6,195 nucleotides of DNA, from positions 1 to 6,195 of the forward strand of contig CALKBB010000195.1 of the NCBI GenBank assembly GCA_937989795.1. Reading direction: 5' to 3'. Shown in pieces: positions 1 through 5,238 of this stretch. The stretch's first letter is position 1. Each line of letters opens with the position of its first letter. Source of the stretch: an uncultured Collinsella sp. Its GTDB lineage: Bacteria; Actinomycetota; Coriobacteriia; Coriobacteriales; Coriobacteriaceae. Under the pieces are notes generated by a model. The model worked only from the letters and a program-made list of their open reading frames with translations, ran no database searches and was not told where the DNA came from. The position numbers were made by a program, and so were the translations under genes.

Positions 1-167
1 CCGCCAAGGGCCTGTTCCCGCTCGACGTGTGCGTGTCGCCTATCCATGGCGCCAAGGGCAACGTTGAGTTTTTCCTGTACGGCACGAGGTTTGCCCCCGG
101 TGCACGCACCGACGATGGGCTGCAATCCCAGGTATCGGTTTTGAGCGAGAAAGCTGCAACGCTATGA
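1..167 (+). CDS. tlyA: TlyA-family rRNA 2'-O-methyltransferase, C-terminal end only
   Basis: Partial gene cut by the left edge; the first complete codon starts at base 3 and the TGA stop is 165-167, leaving 54 residues. The visible protein contains SPIHGAKGNVEFFLYGTRF, which resembles the C-terminal end of TlyA/hemolysin-A-like proteins (typically SP..GP.GN.E(F/Y)FL). In that family the protein is an S4-domain plus FtsJ-like methyltransferase that 2'-O-methylates ribosomal RNA. The S4 and SAM-binding parts lie outside the window, so the call rests on the tail motif and on gene order: tlyA directly before nadK and recN is a common arrangement in Gram-positive bacteria. A tail of about 25 residues after the conserved motif (from FAPGARTDD onward) is extra compared with the short ends I know from the family. 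The stop overlaps the nadK start as ATGA. Confidence 0.75.
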   Translation, partial: AKGLFPLDVCVSPIHGAKGNVEFFLYGTRFAPGARTDDGLQSQVSVLSEKAATL

Positions 168-1024
168 AGGTCTTTCTGGTTCCCAATTTCTACAAGCAAG
201 AAGCGGTCGAGAGTGGCCTGATGCTCGAGCTTTGGCTTTCGCGCCAGGGCTATGAGGTCGCATGGGCTGCAGACCAGCGTTCCAAGATCCAGAGCGCGCC
301 CGATGTTGACGATGCCGACCTGGTCATTACGCTCGGTGGCGACGGTACACTGCTGCGCGCCGCCCGCATCCTCAACTACCGTGAGATTCCCATTTTGGGT
401 CTTTCCTATGGTCATTTGGGTTTTTTGACGGCTGCGAGCCCCGAGGAGCGCGACATTTTGCAGGTCGTGAGCGATGCCCTGTCCGGTGAGCTCCATGTGA
501 GCCGCCGCGCCACCATCGCCGCCGATATCGTTTCGGTGCGCGAAGACGGCACGAAGGATGTTGTGCGCACCTTTGCCCTTAACGATATGGCGCTTACGCG
601 TGGGCCCCTGTCCGATATGGTCGAGTTCGATATCACGGTGTCCGGACATCATATCGACCGCCTGCGTGGCGACGGCGTGGTTGTATCGACGGCGACTGGC
701 TCCACCGGCTATGCGCTTTCCGCCGGCGGACCCATCGTCAGCCCCGATTACACGGGCATGGTCTGCGTGCCCATCGCCCCGCATACCATTCAGGCTCGCG
801 CTTTTTTGACCTCGCCGAGTGATGTCGTCGAGATCTTTATGTCTGATGACCGTCCGAGTGTTCCGGCGATTGCTATCGATGGACAGTTTATTACCTGCGA
901 TGGCACGGTCGAGAGCGTGGCCGTGCGTCGCGGTCCCGGCGATGTGCTGCTGCTGGATTACGGCCCCGAGAGCTTCTATAACTCGGTGAGTCGCGTGTTC
1001 TACGGAGTGCGTCATGATCGATGA
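164..1024 (+). CDS. nadK: NAD kinase
   Basis: Cytoplasmic NAD kinase (PpnK/NadK), which phosphorylates NAD+ with ATP (or polyphosphate in some actinobacteria) to give NADP+. The 286-residue length is normal. The diagnostic GGDGT motif is at residues 58-62 within LGGDGTLLRAARI, LGFLT is at 85-89, and the glycine-rich GDGVVVSTATGSTGYALSAG block is at 169-188, followed by GGPIVSP. A DGQ motif is at 239-241. The usual Asn-Glu pair of the NAD-binding NE/D motif reads Asn-Asp (140-141, NDMALTR), a known conservative variant position. The start at 164 is chosen because it gives the complete N-terminal strand (MKVFLVPNF) and overlaps the tlyA stop as ATGA. No good Shine-Dalgarno lies at normal distance, so translation is probably coupled to tlyA. 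The 3' end overlaps recN by 11 bases. Confidence 0.95.
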   Translation: MKVFLVPNFYKQEAVESGLMLELWLSRQGYEVAWAADQRSKIQSAPDVDDADLVITLGGDGTLLRAARILNYREIPILGLSYGHLGFLTAASPEERDILQVVSDALSGELHVSRRATIAADIVSVREDGTKDVVRTFALNDMALTRGPLSDMVEFDITVSGHHIDRLRGDGVVVSTATGSTGYALSAGGPIVSPDYTGMVCVPIAPHTIQARAFLTSPSDVVEIFMSDDRPSVPAIAIDGQFITCDGTVESVAVRRGPGDVLLLDYGPESFYNSVSRVFYGVRHDR

Positions 1025-2642
1025 GCTGCAGGTTTCCAACATTGCACTCATTCGCGAGGCGACGTTGGTTCCGAGCGCGGGCTTAACGGTTCTGACCGGA
1101 GAAACCGGCGCCGGTAAGACCGCGTTGCTATCGGCGCTCAAGCTCATTTTGGGCGAGCGCGCGGATTCGTCGACGGTGCGCGAGGGCGAGACGCTTGCCA
1201 GCGTCGAGGCACGTCTGTTTGACGGACCTCACGATACGGAGGGCTTCACCGTGCAGCGCAGCCTTTCTGCCGAGGGCCGCAGCCGCGTAAAAATTGACGG
1301 TCGCATCGCCAGCGTGCGTGAGCTTTCGGAGCGCGTCGGCGTGATGATGGATCTTTGCGGCCAGCACGAGCACCAGCGTCTGCTCGACCCGGCGCACCAT
1401 GTTGCCATGGTCGATGCCTGGGCAGGGCGCCCGGCACTCGAGGCGCTCGAGCACTACCGTGCTTGCTTTAAAGCCTCGCGCGCGGCTGCCAAGGAGGTCC
1501 GTCGCGTCGAAGAGACCTCGCGTGCGCAGGGGAGTCGCGTCGAGGAGGCGCGCTTCGCTCTGGAACGTATCGCCGAGGTCGACCCCAAACCGGGTGAGTA
1601 TGAGGAGCTCGAGGAACTGCTGCCTCGATCCGAGCATGCCGAGGTGCTGGTGGCCACGGCCAACGATGCCCATGCGTCGCTTGCGGCCGAAGGGGGAGCG
1701 CTCGATGCCGTGAACAGTGCCGTGGCGGAGCTTTCCCGCATGGCTGCCGTCGATCGCAAGCTGGGCGACATTGCCGATGCGCTTTCGGAGGCCTGCATCT
1801 CGCTTGAGGATTGTGCCAGCGAGCTGCGTACCTATCGCGATGGGGTCGCCTTCGATCCGCGCGAGCTGGCTCGTATGCGCGAGCGGTATTCCGATCTTAA
1901 GGGCCTGCTGCGTCAGTGGGGGCCCACCATGGATGATGTCTTTGCCATGCGCGATCGCTCGCAAGAGCTGTTATCGCTGGTAGACGATGGCGATGAACAG
2001 ATCAAGAAGGCGCGCGAAGCGCTTGGCGCGGCGGAGCGCAAACTGTTCGCCGCCGCCAAGGCACTTAAGCGTGCGCGCAATACGGCAGCCCCGCGTTTTT
2101 GTCACGAGGTTGGCCGTCAGATGGCGCGCCTGGAGATGGGCGGCGCCGAGCTCGTTTGGGAGTCGCGCGATCTTCCGCGTGCCGAGTGGACGCCGGCGGG
2201 CCCTTCGAGCTACGAGCTTTTGTATCGCAGCGGTGCCGGATTGACGCCGCGCCCTCTGCGCCGCATTGCATCGGGCGGCGAGCTGAGCCGCGTTATGCTT
2301 GCGAGCAAGGTTGTCCTCGGCAACGCGGACGGCGTGGATACGTTGGTGTTCGACGAGGTTGATGCCGGTGTCGGCGGCTCTACCGCACGTGCCCTCGCGA
2401 GCGTGCTGGCAGATCTCGCCGCTACGCATCAGGTGATTGTCGTAACCCACCTTGCGCAGGTTGCTGTCATGGCCGACAAGCACTACGTGGTGAGCAAAGA
2501 GCCCGGCGATGTTCCCCAAACGCATCTGGATGAGGTGACTGGGGATGCCCGCACCGCAGAGATCGCCCGTATGCTGAGCGGCGATCAATCGGAGGCAAGC
2601 CTAGCGCACGCCAGGCAGATGCTGGAAGAGGCTCGAGGTTAG
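1014..2642 (+). CDS. recN: DNA repair protein RecN
   Basis: RecN, an SMC-like ATPase recruited to double-strand breaks that promotes end cohesion and recombinational repair. The 542 residues are close to the family norm (about 550-575). Walker A is GETGAGKT at 29-36 with the RecN-type N-terminus MIDELQVSNIALIREA. A Q-loop region LCGQHEHQRLLD lies at 114-125. A Glu/Arg/Ala-rich stretch, likely coiled coil, runs about 150-210 and 285-360. The ABC signature SGGELSR is at 420-426, Walker B with the D-loop TLVFDEVDAGVGG is at 443-455, and the H-loop THLAQVA is at 478-484. EIARMLSG at 516-523 is the usual RecN tail. Both halves of the ATPase are intact, so it should be functional. GGAG at 1004-1007 sits six bases before the ATG, inside nadK. 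In many Firmicutes argR lies between nadK and recN; it is absent here. The gene ends toward the shared terminator at 2778-2812. Confidence 0.96.
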   Translation: MIDELQVSNIALIREATLVPSAGLTVLTGETGAGKTALLSALKLILGERADSSTVREGETLASVEARLFDGPHDTEGFTVQRSLSAEGRSRVKIDGRIASVRELSERVGVMMDLCGQHEHQRLLDPAHHVAMVDAWAGRPALEALEHYRACFKASRAAAKEVRRVEETSRAQGSRVEEARFALERIAEVDPKPGEYEELEELLPRSEHAEVLVATANDAHASLAAEGGALDAVNSAVAELSRMAAVDRKLGDIADALSEACISLEDCASELRTYRDGVAFDPRELARMRERYSDLKGLLRQWGPTMDDVFAMRDRSQELLSLVDDGDEQIKKAREALGAAERKLFAAAKALKRARNTAAPRFCHEVGRQMARLEMGGAELVWESRDLPRAEWTPAGPSSYELLYRSGAGLTPRPLRRIASGGELSRVMLASKVVLGNADGVDTLVFDEVDAGVGGSTARALASVLADLAATHQVIVVTHLAQVAVMADKHYVVSKEPGDVPQTHLDEVTGDARTAEIARMLSGDQSEASLAHARQMLEEARG

Positions 2643-2717
2643 AACGAGCCTGCGGTGTCGGTGGACAAATAATAGAAATTCTTGCCTCGCCACTTGCCTG
2701 TCTAGCCTGACCGTCAA

Positions 2718-2869
2718 AAAACTATGCCGGTTTACTACGATGAATCGGCGTAGCTCGAGCACAGCTAAAAATGTAAAAAGAAAACCGCAGGTAGAACGCC
2801 TGCGGTTTTCTTATAAAAAGCGATGTGGTCGCATATTCCGATTTTATCGTAGTAACCCGGCATAGTTTT
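2718..2869. repeat. Long imperfect inverted repeat flanking the recN/rpiR terminator
   Basis: The left arm (2718-2748) and the reverse complement of the right arm (2838-2869) match at 23 of 24 bases across 2718-2741 versus 2846-2869; the only mismatch is T2731. Similarity continues through a one-base length difference to a shared ATCGG. Both arms carry the core AAAACTATGCCGG and ACTACGAT. The left arm also folds on itself: CTATGCCG (2722-2729) pairs with CGGCGTAG (2746-2753) with one G-U pair. The two arms enclose about 90 bases including the terminator hairpin, so the transcript could form a nested structure. I see no transposase or coding potential. A dispersed intergenic repeat of the REP/MITE kind is one possibility, and an accessory terminator structure is another. 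Confidence 0.75.
2778..2812. terminator. Bidirectional intrinsic terminator between convergent recN and rpiR
   Basis: A perfect 14-base-pair stem joins 2778-2791 (ending ACCGCAGG) to 2799-2812 (starting CCTGCGGT) with a 7-base loop TAGAACG. On the + strand the stem ends in GGTTTTCTTATAA, giving a short U-rich end for recN transcripts. On the - strand the stem is followed by a T-rich run (reverse complement of 2765-2784), so termination should be stronger for rpiR transcripts. The position between two convergent genes fits a shared terminator. Confidence 0.88.
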
Positions 2870-2902
2870 GTGGGAACGGTACATAACGACCCCTGTTAAA
2901 AC

Positions 2903-3760
2903 CTACTCCACGACCTTATCCGGCTGGATGAGCTCCTCGTAGTAGCTGATATGTTCGCGGGCGTCTTCAATCTCGGGCAGCAGGAAGTTGTAGATAACCT
3001 CGATGATCATCGTGGCGCTGATCTTGGAGAACGCAAAGTCGCCCGTAGTGAGCAGCGCCTCGTGATTCACGGTATTAAAGGTGTAATCGGCCAGGCGAGC
3101 AAGCGGAGACTTGCTGTCGCTGCTGATGACGACTACGGTTGCACCGCAGCCGCGAGCTGCTTTTGCCATGCGGTTCAGTCGACGCGACTTGCCAGAGTTC
3201 GAGATCAGCACTATACAATCGCTAGGGCGCAACGTGAGCGCAAAACCAATCGAGGTCTCGCTGATGGTGCTTGCCATGCAGCGAAGGCCCAGCTGCGAAA
3301 ACTTAAACGTCGCGTCGAGTGCGACGGCGTTGGTGTTACCTACGGCTGCAAACTCGATAGCCCCTGCGTTCTTAAACGCGTGCACGACGGCTGCCAGCGT
3401 GTCGTGATCAATGCCATCGATGGTCGCATTGAGCTCGCTTACCTTGGCGGCGAGGATATTCTTGAGACTCTGCTCCATATTGTCGAGCGATACCTCGTCG
3501 GTGAGGCCTTCATTGCGTTGGCTCTCCAGATCACGCGCCAGCGAAAACTGAAAACTGCGAAAGCTGCCAAAACCTAGTTTGCGGCAGAAGCGCGATACGG
3601 TGGCCTCGGAGGTTGCGGCTGCGCGCGAGAGTTGGGCGGCTGTCAGACGCGGTGCCTCGGACTGATGCTCTAGGATATAGTCGACAATGCGCTGTTCGGA
3701 CTCGCTGTATCCCTTGTGCGTGCTAATAAGGGAGAGTGCGCTTTTGCTGCTATCGGACAT
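2903..3760 (-). CDS. RpiR/MurR-family transcriptional regulator (HTH + SIS)
   Basis: A 285-residue regulator of the RpiR/MurR family, whose members bind DNA through an N-terminal helix-turn-helix and sense a phosphorylated sugar through a SIS domain. The HTH_6-type region covers about residues 1-77, with LTAAQLSRAAATSEATVSRF at 39-58 and RKLGFGSFRSFQ at 60-71. The SIS domain covers about 110-255, with the AAVGNTNAVALDATFKFSQLG strand-loop-helix at 138-158 and ISNSGKSRRLNRMAKAA at 187-203, including the S/G-rich phosphosugar loop. The frame stays open upstream to an ATG at 3872-3874, but I choose 3758-3760. It has AGGAG six bases ahead, and the extra 38 residues look unlike the family and would cover the putative operator DNA. 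The gene is divergent from the fructose-family PTS gene, so it probably controls that gene and itself. The effector cannot be read from sequence. Confidence 0.92.
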   Translation of the reverse strand: MSDSSKSALSLISTHKGYSESEQRIVDYILEHQSEAPRLTAAQLSRAAATSEATVSRFCRKLGFGSFRSFQFSLARDLESQRNEGLTDEVSLDNMEQSLKNILAAKVSELNATIDGIDHDTLAAVVHAFKNAGAIEFAAVGNTNAVALDATFKFSQLGLRCMASTISETSIGFALTLRPSDCIVLISNSGKSRRLNRMAKAARGCGATVVVISSDSKSPLARLADYTFNTVNHEALLTTGDFAFSKISATMIIEVIYNFLLPEIEDAREHISYYEELIQPDKVVE

Positions 3761-3766
3761 GGTTGA

Positions 3767-3771
3767 CTCCT
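3767..3771 (-). promoter_or_regulatory. Shine-Dalgarno that fixes the rpiR-type regulator start
   Basis: On the minus strand AGGAG lies six bases before the ATG at 3758-3760. The upstream in-frame ATG at 3874 has no comparable site, so this supports the shorter 285-residue protein. Confidence 0.8.
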
Positions 3772-3808
3772 GGTTGGCATTAAAAGCTGGCTTTTTGTGT
3801 GCCGCTCT

Positions 3809-3814
3809 AGTATA
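3809..3814 (-). promoter_or_regulatory. Possible -10 element for the rpiR-type regulator
   Basis: The minus strand reads TATACT here, five of six matches to TATAAT, about 50 bases before the regulator's ATG. No convincing -35 hexamer sits 16-18 bases further upstream; the nearest TTG-type hexamer (TTGTAT, 3828-3833) is only 13 bases away. The call is therefore tentative. Confidence 0.35.
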
Positions 3815-3867
3815 CGGGGATTGGTAAATACAAGATACACCTTGCCGTTTCAATAGTTGATGGTAAA

Positions 3868-3905
3868 CTTTCATCGACCGTTTACGGTAATGAAAGAACC
3901 TTTCA
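3868..3905. promoter_or_regulatory. Candidate operator cluster: TGAAAG/CTTTCA inverted repeats
   Basis: TGAAAGAACCTTTCA at 3891-3905 is a perfect inverted repeat with 6-base arms and a 3-base spacer. A further half-site CTTTCAT (3868-3874) pairs with ATGAAAG (3890-3896) across 15 bases. The two CTTTCA copies start 32 bases apart, about three helical turns. Between them sits ACCGTTTACGGT (3877-3888), another short dyad, and GTAAAC/GTTTAC (3863-3868, 3880-3885) form one more. Position in the divergent region between an RpiR-type regulator and a PTS gene makes this the best operator candidate; several RpiR-family regulators bind dyads of this general type. Binding is inference. Confidence 0.5.
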
Positions 3906-3909
3906 CCGG

Positions 3910-3928
3910 AGAAATGAGCTGTATTTCT
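3910..3928. promoter_or_regulatory. Second dyad AGAAAT-N7-ATTTCT, possible operator
   Basis: AGAAAT (3910-3915) and ATTTCT (3923-3928) are perfect inverted arms separated by seven bases. They share the GAAA/TTTC core with the dyad at 3891-3905 and lie four bases downstream of it. This could be a second regulator site or chance in an A/T-richer patch. Confidence 0.3.
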
Positions 3929-3954
3929 TCTCGTACAAGCGGTGACTTGGTATC

Positions 3955-3969
3955 TTTCAGATGTGGAAA
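3955..3969. promoter_or_regulatory. Third dyad TTTC-N7-GAAA, possible operator
   Basis: TTTC (3955-3958) and GAAA (3966-3969) form a short dyad in the opposite half-site order from 3910-3928, with CTTTCA at 3954-3959 repeating the half-site seen upstream. It lies about 65 bases before the PTS gene start, a position where a repressor could block transcription. Evidence is weak because the arms are four bases. Confidence 0.25.
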
Positions 3970-3990
3970 TACGCGCATTGAAGCGCGTGT
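3969..3990 (+). promoter_or_regulatory. GC-rich hairpin in the PTS gene leader
   Basis: An 8-base-pair stem pairs 3969-3976 with 3983-3990; its core is ACGCGC/GCGCGT, with one G-U pair in the outer part and the loop ATTGAA. No T-run follows, so it is not an intrinsic terminator. It could be an mRNA leader stem or a DNA dyad. Confidence 0.4.
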
Positions 3991-3995
3991 AGGGG

Positions 3996-4011
3996 AGCGC
4001 CCGCGGGCGCT
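3996..4011. promoter_or_regulatory. Perfect 16-base palindrome just upstream of the PTS ribosome-binding site
   Basis: AGCGCCCGCGGGCGCT is an exact palindrome ending nine bases before the Shine-Dalgarno at 4021. As RNA it would fold into a six-pair GC stem with a CGCG loop. A protein-binding site or an mRNA stability/translation stem are both possible; no T-run follows. Confidence 0.45.
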
Positions 4012-4020
4012 GTACTCAAG

Positions 4021-4027
4021 AAGGAGG
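4021..4027 (+). promoter_or_regulatory. Strong Shine-Dalgarno of the PTS gene
   Basis: AAGGAGG, a full match to the anti-Shine-Dalgarno core, lies five bases before the ATG at 4033. It fixes the start MAKFDIIAATGCPTG and predicts efficient translation, consistent with the strongly C-ending codon choice of the gene. Confidence 0.88.
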
Positions 4028-4032
4028 GACAC

Positions 4033-5238
4033 ATGGCTAAGTTTGACATCATCGCCGCCACCGGTTGCCCGACCGGTATCGCGCACACCTTCATGGCGAA
4101 GGAGGCGCTGGAGAAGGCAGCTGCCGAGCGCGGTCTGACCATTAAGGTCGAGACCCATGGCCAGGTCGGTGTCGAGAACGAGCTCACCAAGAGCGAGATC
4201 GCCGGTGCCAAGGCCGTCGTCGTCGCAGCCGATAAGGATGTCCAGGCTGAGCGTTTCGCCGGCAAGCCCATGGTTTCCGTTGGTGTTTCCAAGGCCCTGT
4301 CCGTCGAGGCTGCCGGCAAGCTGATCGATCGTGCCCTTGCCGCCAAGGGCGACGACACGGTTGCGGCTGCTGCCGATGTTGAGGATGAGGTTGAGGAGAA
4401 GGAGTCCATCGGCCATATCATCTATAAGCACCTCATGAACGGCGTCAGCCACATGCTGGTCTTCGTCGTTGCCGGTGGTGTCCTGAATGCTGTTTCGTTC
4501 CTGTGGGGCATCACGTCCTTCGATTCGACGGCTGCCGACTACAACAGCTTCGCCGCTATGCTCAAGATCATCGGCGGCATCGCCATGAATCTCATGGTTC
4601 CCGTGCTTTCCGCCTACATCGCCGAGTCCATCGGCAAGCGCCCGGCGCTCGTTCCCGGCTTTGTTGCCGGTATGATTGCCATCCAGGGCCTGCCCATTAA
4701 TGCCGAGACCGGCATGATCGATGCCGGCGGCGCCGGCGTGGGCTTCGGCTTCCTGGGCGGCATCGTCGGCGGCTTTCTCGCTGGCTATGTCATCTTGCTG
4801 CTCGAGAAGGTCTTTGCCGGTCTGCCCAAGAACCTGGACGGCCTCAAGGCTATCTTCCTGTACCCGCTGTTCTCGACTGCCATCGTCGGTCTGGTCATGC
4901 TCGGCATCTCCGGCCCCATGGCTGCCATCAACACCGCCATGATGGACTTCCTCAAGGGTCTGTCTGCCTCTGGCGCTGTTGTCCTGGGTCTTGCTATCGG
5001 CTGCATGTGCGCCTTTGACATGGGCGGCCCGGTCAACAAGGCAGCCTACGTCTTTGGCACCGCAGCCCTTGCCTCCGGTAACTACGAGGTGATGGCCGCC
5101 CGGTCAACAAGGCTGCTTACGTCACCGGTACCGCTATGCTCACCGAGGCCCTGGCCGCCGGTGTCGGCACCGATACCTACAACTTCGGCACCAACTTCAT
5201 GGCTGCCGTCTCCGCCGCTTGCATCGTTCCGCCGCTGA
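4033..5238 (+). CDS. N-terminal fragment of the PTS permease (IIB plus first part of IIC)
   Basis: This is the reading frame a ribosome would follow from the strong Shine-Dalgarno: 401 residues. Residues 1-356 are genuine fructose-type IIB and IIC, ending ...GNYEVMAA. The last 45 residues (from RSTRLLTSP) are the out-of-frame translation of the downstream permease and resemble nothing membrane-like. The fragment keeps the IIB cysteine but lacks the ITEGAIPF sugar-binding region of IIC and all of IIA, so transport is not expected if the sequence is correct. Confidence 0.6.
   Translation: MAKFDIIAATGCPTGIAHTFMAKEALEKAAAERGLTIKVETHGQVGVENELTKSEIAGAKAVVVAADKDVQAERFAGKPMVSVGVSKALSVEAAGKLIDRALAAKGDDTVAAAADVEDEVEEKESIGHIIYKHLMNGVSHMLVFVVAGGVLNAVSFLWGITSFDSTAADYNSFAAMLKIIGGIAMNLMVPVLSAYIAESIGKRPALVPGFVAGMIAIQGLPINAETGMIDAGGAGVGFGFLGGIVGGFLAGYVILLLEKVFAGLPKNLDGLKAIFLYPLFSTAIVGLVMLGISGPMAAINTAMMDFLKGLSASGAVVLGLAIGCMCAFDMGGPVNKAAYVFGTAALASGNYEVMAARSTRLLTSPVPLCSPRPWPPVSAPIPTTSAPTSWLPSPPLASFRR
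5028..5131 (+). repeat. Diverged 71-base tandem duplication inside the IIC coding region
   Basis: CCCGGTCAACAAG occurs at 5028-5040 and again at 5099-5111, offset by 71 bases. The next 20 bases match at 14 positions (5041-5060 versus 5112-5131). The encoded peptides are PVNKAAYVFGTAALASGNYEVMAA in the first copy and PVNKAAYVTGTAMLTEALAAG in the second. Because 71 is not a multiple of three, the two copies are read in different frames. Many differences are synonymous (GCA GCC versus GCT GCT), so this is not a fresh exact duplication. Confidence 0.85.

Noticed and set aside
1128..1964. Antisense open frame (278 residues) inside recN
   Set aside because: recN is a complete, motif-rich gene over the same bases; the antisense product has no recognisable motif and is an expected high-GC shadow. 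The same applies to the antisense frame at 1971-2588.
2740..2865. Small 41-residue basic open frame (MNRRSSSTAKN...) in the recN-rpiR gap
   Set aside because: It has no Shine-Dalgarno and is formed from the inverted repeat arms and the terminator hairpin itself, so coding is unlikely.
3842..3869. Possible + strand promoter TTGCCG-N16-TAAACT for the PTS gene
   Set aside because: Each hexamer matches consensus at only four positions and other equally poor pairs exist in this region, so I could not support a specific promoter.
3761..3874. 38-residue N-terminal extension of the RpiR-type regulator from an ATG at 3874
   Set aside because: It lacks a Shine-Dalgarno, adds sequence unlike the family, and would cover the divergent regulatory DNA; the ATG at 3760 has AGGAG at proper spacing.
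5082..5238. Programmed -1 frameshift joining the two halves of the PTS gene
   Set aside because: The two frames overlap from 5082 to 5238 and differ by -1, but I see no X-XXY-YYZ slippery heptamer there. The product would also carry a duplicated GGPVNKAAY segment inside a membrane domain.
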